The translations under genes were made by a program, and so were the position numbers. Under the pieces are notes generated by a model. That model had not been told where the DNA came from and made no database searches. It saw only the letters and a list, made by a program, of their open reading frames with translations. Shown one piece after another: positions 53,940 to 62,355 of a DNA stretch of 64,000 nucleotides. Source of the stretch: CBDCGJ01 sp965216645 (GTDB taxonomy: Bacteria; Pseudomonadota; Alphaproteobacteria; GCA-2731375); contig CBDCGJ010000008.1 of assembly GCA_965216645.1 (NCBI GenBank), positions 25,212 through 89,211 on the forward strand, in the 5' to 3' direction. Each line of letters opens with the position of its first letter. Positions within the stretch are counted from its first letter, which is position 1.

Positions 53940-54333
53940 ATGATAGACGACGCCAATCTTACTTTTGATTTTACGGAAGAGCAAAAACTAATGCGGGACA
54001 GTGTTCTTGGTGTCCTTGAACGGATTTTGCCGCCGGAAAAAAATCGGATCCTCGACAAGGCTGGCTAATATCCGTTCGAAGCCTGCCAGGTGTTGGCCGA
54101 TACCGGCATCAATGGAATTGTCTGCCCAAAGGAATATGGTGGTCTTGGTGGCTCCTTTACCGATCTTGCGGTGTTGGGCGAAGCGCTCGGCTATCACTAG
54201 GGCGGCATTGCCCAGGCCTGGAGTATCACAGTGATTTACGCCGGCATGCATATCGCCCTTCACGGCAGTGATGAAATGAAGCGGGAATTCCTGCCGAAGA
54301 TAATATCCGGAGAACTGCACCTGGCACTTTGTC
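53940..54333 (+). pseudogene. Acyl-CoA dehydrogenase remnant with two in-frame stops
   Basis: From ATG 53940 the frame reads an ACAD N-terminal half (LTFDFTEEQKLMRDSVLGVL, PKEYGGLGGSFTDLAVLGEALG, LPKIISGELHLAL) interrupted by TAA at 54066-54068 and TAG at 54198-54200, then it breaks off at about 54333 inside a MaoC remnant. Clearly non-functional. Confidence 0.82.
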
Positions 54334-54655
54334 TATTGTCAATTTCGCCAGTCTTTCCGGCGATTTCAATGCCCCACACGTGGATTGGGTGTTTTGTGCG
54401 GAACAGTCTTACAAGGAGCCAATCGCTCACGGGCCTTTGATACTTGCGGTTGCCAGCGGCCTAGTTTGTCAGAGCGGCATTAACGATGGCACTATTGTTG
54501 CGATGTTGGGACTGGATAAATAGCGCATACACTTGCCGGTGAAACATGGCGATACCATCGAAATCGCCACGACTGTTGTTAACAAACAGCAGACGAGCAA
54601 GGGGAATCAGGGCGTTGTTTCGTTTGGACGGGAAATTCTGAACCAAAGAGCGTAA
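54329..54655 (+). pseudogene. MaoC-like hydratase remnant fused to ACAD remnant
   Basis: Another frame reads a MaoC hydratase lacking its start: VNFASLSGDFNAPHVDW, IAHGPLILAVASGLV, a TAG in place of an expected Trp at 54521-54523, then LPVKHGDTIEIATTVVNK up to 54655. The junction with the ACAD remnant at about 54330 has no spacer, indicating a deletion that joined two genes. Confidence 0.75.
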
Positions 54656-54725
54656 AAGGTTCAGTCTATGGAACTATCATGATTTTACCGCAGTCGCGAG
54701 AATTTGTAACTTTTAGGTAGGCAGG

Positions 54726-55598
54726 CTACTGGCGCTGGGAGTTCACAATTTCCTCATCGAGGAATTTTACAACAGCGCCTGTGAATACATCATTCACATC
54801 TCCTGCCACCATATGGCCGGCATTGGAAACATCGACGAATTTGGCATTTGGGACTATCTTCAGGAAGTGATCGACCGATTCCTGACTGACCAGAGAGCTC
54901 AACTTACCGCGGATTAGAAGGTTCGGGATGCGTATTTTCCGCGCCGCCCTTTCCAGCCGGCCCGGGTCTTTGTCTCGGCTGGCCGCCGCACATTTTTCGC
55001 CGGCGATAAAAGCCGGATCCCAATGCCAGCGATAGCGGCCATCAACGCCTTTTCTCAAATTTTTGGTTAAACCAGACAGGTTTTTCGGCCGGCTGCGATG
55101 CGGTAGATAAGCGGCGATGACATCGGCAGCATCTTCGGGCGTTTCAAAACCGTCATTAATATGCTCGCCCATAAAACCAATAATCTCAGCAACCCCGGAA
55201 GGTTCTACTTTCGGAGCTATATCAACCAAAATGACCGCAGCGAATATCGGGAACGCTACTTCACCTGCCGCCATCATTGCGGCAACCCCACCCAGGGACG
55301 CCCCGACAATGACGGGTGGGATACTCATTTGCCCTGTAATTTCGACTAAATCTTCGACAAACTTTTCCATCAAATAGTTACCGTCATGTGACCAACCACT
55401 ATCGCCATGGCCGCGTTGATCCACGGCTACCGCATACCAACCACGAGACGCCAGCTCCCGCGCGGTTCCTTTCCAGGCATGCCGGGTTTGCCCGCCGCCA
55501 TGCAGTAGAATAATCGGCCGGTCACGCGCATCACCCCATACGTCCGCGACCAGTTCAATACCGTCTTTCATCGGAAATCTCTTGGACTGAGGCTGCAT
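54726..55598 (-). CDS. Alpha/beta hydrolase
   Basis: 290 residues: oxyanion HGGGQTRHAW, AVDQRGHGDSGWS, nucleophile elbow GASLGG and the C-terminal catalytic His in NAGHMVAGD. It may hydrolyse an ester or lactone made by a Baeyer-Villiger enzyme, or a ring-cleavage product. The start at 55598 begins the conserved domain. It is divergent from the MarR gene across an inverted-repeat operator. Confidence 0.88.
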   Translation of the reverse strand: MQPQSKRFPMKDGIELVADVWGDARDRPIILLHGGGQTRHAWKGTARELASRGWYAVAVDQRGHGDSGWSHDGNYLMEKFVEDLVEITGQMSIPPVIVGASLGGVAAMMAAGEVAFPIFAAVILVDIAPKVEPSGVAEIIGFMGEHINDGFETPEDAADVIAAYLPHRSRPKNLSGLTKNLRKGVDGRYRWHWDPAFIAGEKCAAASRDKDPGRLERAARKIRIPNLLIRGKLSSLVSQESVDHFLKIVPNAKFVDVSNAGHMVAGDVNDVFTGAVVKFLDEEIVNSQRQ

Positions 55599-55661
55599 AG
55601 AATTAGGCTCCGTGAATGTATTCGAAGGAAATAATATTTTATAACCATACATAAAATGTGT

Positions 55662-55678
55662 TTACATACAATATGTAA
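55662..55678. promoter_or_regulatory. Inverted repeat, probable MarR operator
   Basis: TTACATA-caa-TATGTAA is a perfect 7-bp inverted repeat with a 3-bp spacer in the gap between the divergent hydrolase and MarR genes, overlapping a TACAAT -10-like box (55667-55672) for the MarR direction. Confidence 0.65.
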
Positions 55679-55686
55679 TGACATTA

Positions 55687-56235
55687 ATGTTTTCCATGGA
55701 AGATTATACCACCGGGCAGAATTTAGGTTTCATCATCGGCGACGTTTCGCGCCTGCTACGGTATGTCTTTGATCAGCGAGTTTCGAGCGTCGGCCTGACA
55801 CGGGCGCAGTGGCGCGTCCTGGTCCATCTGCAAAGACTGGACGGTCCGACCCAAAGTGAACTGGCGGAAGCTCTGGAAATCGGCGCTCCCAGCCTGGGTA
55901 AAATGCTCGATACACTGGAGCAAAAGGGCTGGATCGTGCGCCAGGCAACTCCTTTGGACCGACGGGCAAAGCATGTCTATTGCACAGCGAAAGTTCAGCC
56001 GATCATGGATGTCATGCTGAAGATCGGCGCCGAATTGACCGACGATGCTATGGACGGAGTGTCTACAGAAGAACGGCAAAGCCTGCTGGATGTGTTATTG
56101 CGGGTCAAGGCCAATCTGCTTATGCTTGGTAGGGATGCCCAAAATAATGGCATTGACCCAAAACTCACAGGAGCAGCCTCTGTGGTTGAGCGGTGCGATC
56201 TAGACCCTTCGGATGCAACGATCAATGGCGGATAA
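55687..56235 (+). CDS. MarR-family transcriptional regulator
   Basis: 182 residues with a MarR winged helix: LTRAQWRVLVHLQRLDGPTQSELAEALEI, then LGKMLDTLEQKGWIVRQATPLDRRAKHVY. It probably represses itself and the divergent alpha/beta hydrolase and is relieved by an aromatic or alicyclic ligand. No ribosome site is visible and a -10 box lies just upstream, so the ATG at 55687 is chosen; 55678 and 55696 are alternatives. Confidence 0.85.
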   Translation: MFSMEDYTTGQNLGFIIGDVSRLLRYVFDQRVSSVGLTRAQWRVLVHLQRLDGPTQSELAEALEIGAPSLGKMLDTLEQKGWIVRQATPLDRRAKHVYCTAKVQPIMDVMLKIGAELTDDAMDGVSTEERQSLLDVLLRVKANLLMLGRDAQNNGIDPKLTGAASVVERCDLDPSDATINGG

Positions 56236-56299
56236 GTCCCATGATAACCCAATTCCTGGTTATCTGGGACAGCCCCCTCATCGATTTACCTTAGGAAAA

Positions 56300-56364
56300 T
56301 GGTGCCCAGGGACTAGTTTATTTCCCAGGGACGGAACCGAACCACCGACACGCGGATTTTCAGT
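56300..56364 (-). other. Displaced tRNA-Phe 3' half, attachment-site remnant
   Basis: On the minus strand, 56364 down to 56324 reads the anticodon loop CTGAAAATC (GAA anticodon), the variable loop GTGTC, a T-arm with GGTTCGGTTCC and the acceptor CCCTGGG. A second copy of GTCCCTGGG followed by CACCA lies at 56300-56313. The 5' half of the tRNA is missing and replaced by integrase coding sequence, as expected of an att junction. Confidence 0.7.
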
Positions 56365-57499
56365 TCGCAATAAATTTTGTCCATTGCTCCAGCAGCGCCC
56401 GCCGTTTGTCTAAACGATCTGATCTTTGATAGGCGCGAACGATAGTGTTGTCGACGCTGTGACCAAGCACGGCCTCTTTGATTTCGAATGGCGTGTCCGT
56501 CTTCTCTTCAACCCAAGTGCGGAAAGTCGCGCGAAAACCGTGGGGTCTTGCGTGATATCCCTCGCGTTTCATAAATGTTGCCATAGCGGCATCAGATATC
56601 GGATTGCCACGATGCGCCGGAAATAAATGGTCAGTATCTGTACGTATTCTCGCATCACTAATGACGGCCAAAGCTTCATTTGTGAGAGGAACCCGGTGCG
56701 CTTGGCCGGTTTTTGTACGTTCTTCTGACAAGTTCCAAATATCGTCTTCGACTTCTTCGAAGCGTGCCAACCGAACCTCCGTGGTTCGTGCTAAGGTAAG
56801 CATGAGGAAACGGAGTGCGAGTGCGGATACTCCTGATCTTGTTTTAAGCCATTTGTAAAATCCGGGCGCATCGGAGTAAGACATGGAAGGTATATGGATT
56901 ACTTTATGACGTTGCTTGCCGAGAAGTGCGCGCGTTTTCATCACAGCTTGTAGATCAACATCCAGCCCCAACGCTGCGGCATGTTTCAGTGTTAGATTCA
57001 TTCGATTGAGCGCCTTTTTTGCGGCCTCTGGCTTATTGTGCCAGATTGGGTCCAAGGTCTGTTTTAGGACATGCTGATCCAAATCTTCTATTGGATAGCC
57101 GCGCAATTTAGGGAGTATGTGTGTCTTGAGAGGGGAGAGCCAGCGACCGGCGGCACCTTCTTCTTTCAATTCAGCTTTGCGAGCTTCGAAGCAACGCTCA
57201 ATGGCTTCACCGACGGTAAGCTTGCGGGCTTGTTTTCGTTTCAGTTGGCGTTCTGAGATAGGGTCGATGCCGTCACGGAGTTTGCGGCGGGCATCATGGG
57301 CTCGCTCGCGCGCTTCGGCAATCGAAACGTCAGGCCAGCGGCCCAAACCCATTTCCCGTCGTTTGCCGCCAACCGAAAGACGCAGCACCCATTTTCCAGC
57401 TGCTTTGCTTCGTTTGATCAGCCATAATCCTTGTCCGTCAGAGTATTTCCCTGCGTCGAGGGATTTTGCCTTCATTTGATTTAGGCTGTTATATATCAC
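56360..57499 (-). CDS. int: P4-type tyrosine integrase (DUF4102 N-terminus)
   Basis: 379 residues. The DUF4102 arm-binding start (KYSDGQGLWLIKRS, GLGRWPDVSIAEAR) precedes the catalytic domain with R238, K263, H320-x2-R323, H347 (LGHS) and nucleophile Y357 (AYQRSD). It catalyses site-specific integration and excision, typically at tRNA genes. The stop codon TGA lies inside the displaced tRNA-Phe sequence. The GTG start at 57499 is preceded by GGTGG. It separates the accessory region from the gsp genes. Confidence 0.92.
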   Translation of the reverse strand: MIYNSLNQMKAKSLDAGKYSDGQGLWLIKRSKAAGKWVLRLSVGGKRREMGLGRWPDVSIAEARERAHDARRKLRDGIDPISERQLKRKQARKLTVGEAIERCFEARKAELKEEGAAGRWLSPLKTHILPKLRGYPIEDLDQHVLKQTLDPIWHNKPEAAKKALNRMNLTLKHAAALGLDVDLQAVMKTRALLGKQRHKVIHIPSMSYSDAPGFYKWLKTRSGVSALALRFLMLTLARTTEVRLARFEEVEDDIWNLSEERTKTGQAHRVPLTNEALAVISDARIRTDTDHLFPAHRGNPISDAAMATFMKREGYHARPHGFRATFRTWVEEKTDTPFEIKEAVLGHSVDNTIVRAYQRSDRLDKRRALLEQWTKFIAN

Positions 57500-57535
57500 T
57501 AGTCCACCCTTTTTAGTCCCCCGTTTAGTCCACCC
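57500..57535. repeat. Triplicate TAGTCCNCC repeat at integrase start
   Basis: TAGTCCACC at 57500, TAGTCCCCC at 57514 and TAGTCCACC at 57526 form direct repeats spaced 12-14 bp, immediately before the integrase GTG and including its ribosome-binding sequence on the minus strand. Probably excisionase, integrase or repressor sites. Confidence 0.5.
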
Positions 57536-57813
57536 CGGACAGTGTGAAGCGGTGGATATCTATGTTCCAAGGTGTATCAAACCCATTGATTCTAAGCAAT
57601 TAATTTTACTGGAGAATGTGCAGGTATGTTCTAAAATGGTCGGAAAGTTAGGTGCGTCTCCTGGGCACCAAAATATTCACGAATGATCCGGCATGATAGA
57701 CGTCCAAAGGATTTGGTCGGTCGACGGCTCGCGCGCGTTTTAAATTGCGGCGTGACGGCGGGCGGCGACTCGATTAGGGTGGCGGAAATGTCGGACGTTC
57801 GTAGTTTCGAGTG

Positions 57814-58455
57814 ATGTTGAACTGGACCAACAGCCTGATCTTGCTTGCCCTCGTGGCCGTGCTCGGCGTTAATCTATTCCGGCAGGTCAACGGCGAAACT
57901 CACCTGCTGGAGTGGCTGGACAGAACCCTGGCTTCAGATCGCGCCGCGGTTCCAGGCGGGCGTAGCCAAACAACCCCAACCGTAAAAGACGCGGGATCGG
58001 GGTCGGGCGTACCAAATCCAAGAGGGCGTGGCGTCGATTTGGCCGACCTGTCCGAAACGACCCGCCGTCCGCTGTTCTCCCCGGACCGTCGACCGCCGGA
58101 GTCTGAAGTGGAAGCCAAGCCGGTGGTGGCAACGGTCAACCTACCGCCGATCGTTCTCTCCGGGGTGGTCACAGCCGACGGCAATCGCTACGCGATTTTC
58201 CGCCAATCCAGGCGGAATTCCGACGTCATGCGTTTGGCCGAGGGAGACACCTACGAGGGTTGGAAACTCGTCAAAATCGAACGAGGCCGGGTCACGTTCG
58301 AAGCGAACGGCAAACAAGCCGTGCTGGAAATGGATTTCAACCGTTTGACGCCGCCGCCGCGGAAACCCGCGCCGAGGCCGGTCCAGAAGACCACCGGCGA
58401 TAAAGCGCCGGCCAACGACAAGACCAAACCGCCGGCCAAGCCGAAGTCGAACTAA
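57814..58455 (+). CDS. gspC: Type II secretion protein GspC
   Basis: 213 residues: an N-terminal membrane anchor (SLILLALVAVLGVNLF), a low-complexity linker, then the homology region (RRPLFSPDRRPP, IVLSGVVTADGNRYAIF, VMRLAEGDTYEGWKLVKI) and a proline/lysine-rich tail. It links the inner-membrane platform to the secretin. No PDZ or coiled-coil end is seen. The last 4 bp overlap the converging gspK gene. The start is ATG 57814 or GTG 57811. Confidence 0.8.
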   Translation: MLNWTNSLILLALVAVLGVNLFRQVNGETHLLEWLDRTLASDRAAVPGGRSQTTPTVKDAGSGSGVPNPRGRGVDLADLSETTRRPLFSPDRRPPESEVEAKPVVATVNLPPIVLSGVVTADGNRYAIFRQSRRNSDVMRLAEGDTYEGWKLVKIERGRVTFEANGKQAVLEMDFNRLTPPPRKPAPRPVQKTTGDKAPANDKTKPPAKPKSN

Positions 58456-59324
58456 TCCACCGCTTGGGGGGCCGGGCGCACGGTCAATCCGCTGCCGCGG
58501 TTCACAATCCGGTATGGCCGGCCGCGCGACTTGCTGAGTTGCACTACGCTCCGTTGCCGTACCGCGGGGCCGCTGCCGCGCTCGACGGTGACCTCAATCG
58601 TGTATATGCCGACCAAAGCGGCGGCCGGATTCGTACGCACCGACGGCAACTGCAAATCCAAAGCTTGCTTCAGCTCCGGCGACGCCGTGAACGGATCGAC
58701 CCGCCCGCTTCTGGATTCGACCGTAAAAAAGTCCTCTAATTGAACCAGATTCAATCCCGGCGTCGGCAGGATCTGACGCAGCTCGGAAAGAGATTCGAAG
58801 GGCCCGTCCTTGGCCTGGAACAGCCAATCCTGATCCCGATAGTCGGCATCTTCCGCGCCATTGAACCGCACCGTTTGATCGGTGTCGCGGAAGTCGATCA
58901 ACCTGTCCAAGAACTCCGCAGCCTGCTCATCCGTGGCGCCGGACCATAACAGCAAGGCGGTAAACGCCTCCGGCTTACCGGCATTCAAATCGATCTTCCC
59001 GCGCTCGTCCCAAATGCGAACGGTAATCGACAGATCGCCGACCTGGCGTTGTTCCGGCGTGCCGTCCAACAAAGGGCGCTGATCGATTGCGGGCTGCACC
59101 ATTCGGTAAAGCGTCCGGTGAACTTCCGCCTCGGCCCGCAGATCGAACCGGGCCAATTCGGCGTGGGCCTGGCTGTTCCGCGCCAGAGGCCGGGCATGCC
59201 AGGACAGCGCGCCCGCGACGACGGCAAACAATACCGTCGCCCAGAGCACGAGCAGGATCGCGATGCCGCGCTGCCGGCGTTCGCCGCCTTCATGGCGTGT
59301 TAAAGAGTTAGTGCGTACAGATAT
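58452..59324 (-). CDS. gspK: Type II secretion minor pseudopilin GspK
   Basis: About 290 residues. The conserved GspK core is WDERGKIDLNAGKPEAF, then AAEFLDRLIDFRDTDQ and SLSELRQILPTPGLN. The prepilin signal RRQRG-IAILLVLWATVLF lies upstream of the only canonical start (GTG 59249, which would delete it). The only candidate giving a full leader is ATA at 59322-59324, preceded by GGCGGAG. GspK caps the pseudopilus tip with GspI and GspJ. It is unusually on the strand opposite to the other gsp genes. Confidence 0.82.
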   Translation of the reverse strand: MSVRTNSLTRHEGGERRQRGIAILLVLWATVLFAVVAGALSWHARPLARNSQAHAELARFDLRAEAEVHRTLYRMVQPAIDQRPLLDGTPEQRQVGDLSITVRIWDERGKIDLNAGKPEAFTALLLWSGATDEQAAEFLDRLIDFRDTDQTVRFNGAEDADYRDQDWLFQAKDGPFESLSELRQILPTPGLNLVQLEDFFTVESRSGRVDPFTASPELKQALDLQLPSVRTNPAAALVGIYTIEVTVERGSGPAVRQRSVVQLSKSRGRPYRIVNRGSGLTVRPAPQAVD

Positions 59325-59422
59325 AGCTCCGCCACCGTCATGCTAGCGCATCTCTCCGACCGCATGTTAAACTAAAGGCGCTTGTTTCGACAGTCGTAAC
59401 AAATGGCACAGTAGGGCGACAG

Positions 59423-61117
59423 GTGCATTTCAGTCCTAAGATGTTCGCGGAAGAGTTGGGCCAACGGTTGGTTAGCGGCGGCATGCTGGATCAGCGTGCG
59501 CTGCAGCGGGCGTCCCGGGTCGCGCGAGACCATGGCGAACGCTTAGACCGGGTTCTGACCAAATTGGGACTCCTGCCGGAAACCGAATTGGCTCAAGTGG
59601 TCGCCGAATATCTCAAGCTACCGCTTCTGAACAGTGAAGACATGACGGGAGCAACGCAAACCGAAGCAAATATCAGTCTGCGGTTCTACGACGACCACAA
59701 TGTGGTCGTCGTAGGCGAAGACGATCGACAGGTTCGCCTCGCCATGGCCGATCCCTTGGACGATTATGCCGTCCAGGCCGTCAGTCTGATAACCGGGAAG
59801 AATGTCGTCCGTCTGGTCGCACCGCCAAGCCTGGTACAGTCCGCGGTCTCCGGTTTACGGTCGCCCGGCGATGTCGACGACGACGCCCATCCCGAAGTCG
59901 CGCATGTCACGGACGAGGATATCGAGCGGCTGCGGGATCTCGCCAGCGAGGCGCCGATTATTCGGGCGGTCAACCAGATGGTCGTCAAAGCGGCGGAACT
60001 GCGCGCGTCGGACATTCACCTGGAGCCCGAAAACAACGAACTGCGCGTGCGCTATCGGGTCGACGGCCTGCTTCGGGAAATGCCGCCGATCGACGTCAGC
60101 TCCGCAGCCGCCGTCCTGTCGCGGATCAAGATCATGGCCAAACTGGACATCGCCGAACGCCGGCTGCCGCAAGACGGCCGCGTCATGTTGGCGATCAAGG
60201 GCACGCCGATCGATATCCGGGTCTCGACCATGCCGACGGTGGACGGCGAAAGCGTGGTCATGCGCCTGCTCGATAGCGGTGGCGTGCAATTGGATTTCGC
60301 CGCGCTCGGTTTTGCCGGCTCGGATTTTGAGCGGTTCCGGCGCGATCTCGACGTCTCGAACGGCATCGTTCTCGTCACCGGACCGACCGGCAGTGGTAAG
60401 ACGACGACGCTTTATACCGCGTTGACGCAACTCAACCGGGAAGACCGCAACTTGCTGACGGTCGAGGATCCGGTGGAATACCGCCTCGACGGCGTCAATC
60501 AAATTCAGGTCAAGTCCGATATCGGCCTAAGCTTCGCCCCGGTCTTGCGGTCGATGCTACGGCACGATCCGGACATCATCATGATCGGCGAAATCCGCGA
60601 CGGCGAGACCGCCGAAATCGCCATCCAGGCGGCGTTGACGGGACATTTGGTGCTGTCGACGCTACATACCAATGACGCGGCCAGCAGCATTTCCCGCCTC
60701 TTGGATATGGGGATCGAGGGCTATTTGATTGCGGCGACGTTGCGCGGCGTGCTGGCCCAGCGCTTGGTCCGACGGCTCTGCTTCGACTGCCGCGCCGCCT
60801 ATCCGGTGGACGACGAACTGGCCGCCGAGTTGCACTTGCCGGCGGGCGCCGACAACCGACCGAAGCAGTTGTACCGCGCGGTCGGTTGCCCGACCTGCGG
60901 CGGCAGCGGATATCGCGGACGGTTGTCGGTTTTCGAGTATCTACCGATCACGGAGGAAATTCAGCGCCTGACTATTCGTGGCGACGATGCCTCGCAAATC
61001 GGCGACGCCGCCGTCGCGGCCGGCATGCGGACCATCCTTCAGGACGGGCTAACCAAGGCGATAGCGGGCGAGACCACCGTGGATGAGATCATGCGCGTAA
61101 CCCGGAGCCGATCCTAA
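59423..61117 (+). CDS. gspE: Type II secretion ATPase GspE
   Basis: 564 residues: N-terminal GspE domain (LTKLGLLPETELAQVVAEYLKLP), Walker A GPTGSGKTTTLYTAL, Asp box, Walker B IIMIGEIRDGETAEIA and a tetracysteine zinc module (CFDC ... CPTC). It powers pseudopilus assembly at the inner membrane. The GTG at 59423 with AGGG upstream is used; ATG 59441 is an alternative. Confidence 0.95.
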   Translation: MHFSPKMFAEELGQRLVSGGMLDQRALQRASRVARDHGERLDRVLTKLGLLPETELAQVVAEYLKLPLLNSEDMTGATQTEANISLRFYDDHNVVVVGEDDRQVRLAMADPLDDYAVQAVSLITGKNVVRLVAPPSLVQSAVSGLRSPGDVDDDAHPEVAHVTDEDIERLRDLASEAPIIRAVNQMVVKAAELRASDIHLEPENNELRVRYRVDGLLREMPPIDVSSAAAVLSRIKIMAKLDIAERRLPQDGRVMLAIKGTPIDIRVSTMPTVDGESVVMRLLDSGGVQLDFAALGFAGSDFERFRRDLDVSNGIVLVTGPTGSGKTTTLYTALTQLNREDRNLLTVEDPVEYRLDGVNQIQVKSDIGLSFAPVLRSMLRHDPDIIMIGEIRDGETAEIAIQAALTGHLVLSTLHTNDAASSISRLLDMGIEGYLIAATLRGVLAQRLVRRLCFDCRAAYPVDDELAAELHLPAGADNRPKQLYRAVGCPTCGGSGYRGRLSVFEYLPITEEIQRLTIRGDDASQIGDAAVAAGMRTILQDGLTKAIAGETTVDEIMRVTRSRS

Positions 61118-62338
61118 ATGGCGCTCTACAAGTATTTGGCCGCGACCAGTACCGGCGAGACCACGACCGGCGAACTGGAACAGGGCAACCGCGAGCAGGT
61201 CATCGAGTTCCTGCGCGACCGGGGCTATGTCCCGATCGAGGTGACGAGCGTCGAATCCTCCGGCCCGACCCGGCAGCGGCGGCAGCGGCAAGGTCGCCGG
61301 CGACCCATGACAAGCGCCGAACTGGGCGCCTTCACCGCGGACCTGGCAGCCCTGATACAAGCGCGGGTCCCAGTCGATCGGGCTTTATCCGTTATGCAGA
61401 CGGGGGATTCGGCACTGGCCGCCTCCAACCTTGCCCGGGAATTGGAGGATCAGGTGCGGGGTGGCGTCAGTTTGGCCGACGCGATGGCGGCAAGCGACAC
61501 GCCAACGCCGACATATTATGTGCCGATGCTCAGGGCCGGCGAAGCGTCCGGCAATGTGGGGCCGGTGCTGAAAAGCCTGGCCGACGAGCTTCTGGAAGAT
61601 GTCGCGCTTCGCCAGGCAATCGTCTCGGCGCTGCGTTATCCCCTGTTCGTGCTGTGCCTCGCCCTGCTGACCGTCATGCTGGTTTTCGTCTATGTGGTGC
61701 CGGAGTTTCAGCGCTTGTTCGACGGGCGATTGGATACGCTGCCGGCGATGACACAGCTCGTTTTTTCGACCTCGACATGGCTGCGCGAGTTTGGCTGGAT
61801 TCTGCCGGTCGTCTTGCTGTTGGGGTTTCTCGGCGCGATCCGCATGCATCGAAGTCCGAGATACCGCGACGCCATCGATCGCCAGCTGCTCAATCTACCG
61901 ATCGTCGGCAAACTGATCGTGCAGCGGGAAACCGCCCGCACGACAGGGGCGTTGGCGATGCTGCTCGACAGCGGCGTCAATATCCTGGAGGCGGTGACCG
62001 TAACCCTGCAGGTTATTCAAAACAGTGCCTACAAAGCGGAATTGAACCAACTGCCGGCAACCTTGAAAAGCGGCAAGAGCCTAGCCGTCGGGTTGGAGGC
62101 GTCGGCCCATATGCCGGCGCGGGCCGTCCAGCTCGTCCGATTGGGCGAGGAAGGCGGCCGGCTGCCCGATATGTTGAAGCGCTGCGCCAATCTGTTCGCC
62201 GGCGATTTGCGCCGCGACCTGGACCGCGCTTTGGCGCTGCTGGGCCCGGTTTTGACCATTGTGCTGGGCCTCCTCGTGGCCGGGGCTATCGTCGCCATCC
62301 TGGGCGCGATCATGACCAGCTATAGCTTACCGCTATAA
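61118..62338 (+). CDS. gspF: Type II secretion platform protein GspF
   Basis: 406 residues, the polytopic inner-membrane platform protein: the N-terminal ALYKYLAATSTGE motif, two T2SSF domains (PMLRAGEASGNVGPVLKSLADEL, VRLGEEGGRLPDML) and three membrane segments, the last at the C-terminus (TIVLGLLVAGAIVAILGAI). It begins on the base after the gspE stop. Confidence 0.95.
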   Translation: MALYKYLAATSTGETTTGELEQGNREQVIEFLRDRGYVPIEVTSVESSGPTRQRRQRQGRRRPMTSAELGAFTADLAALIQARVPVDRALSVMQTGDSALAASNLARELEDQVRGGVSLADAMAASDTPTPTYYVPMLRAGEASGNVGPVLKSLADELLEDVALRQAIVSALRYPLFVLCLALLTVMLVFVYVVPEFQRLFDGRLDTLPAMTQLVFSTSTWLREFGWILPVVLLLGFLGAIRMHRSPRYRDAIDRQLLNLPIVGKLIVQRETARTTGALAMLLDSGVNILEAVTVTLQVIQNSAYKAELNQLPATLKSGKSLAVGLEASAHMPARAVQLVRLGEEGGRLPDMLKRCANLFAGDLRRDLDRALALLGPVLTIVLGLLVAGAIVAILGAIMTSYSLPL

Positions 62339-62355
62339 ACATGCGGAGATTTTCG

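Noticed and set aside
57600..57671. tRNA gene ending CTGGGCACCA on the plus strand
   Set aside because: Only the acceptor end matches; no cloverleaf can be built from the upstream bases.
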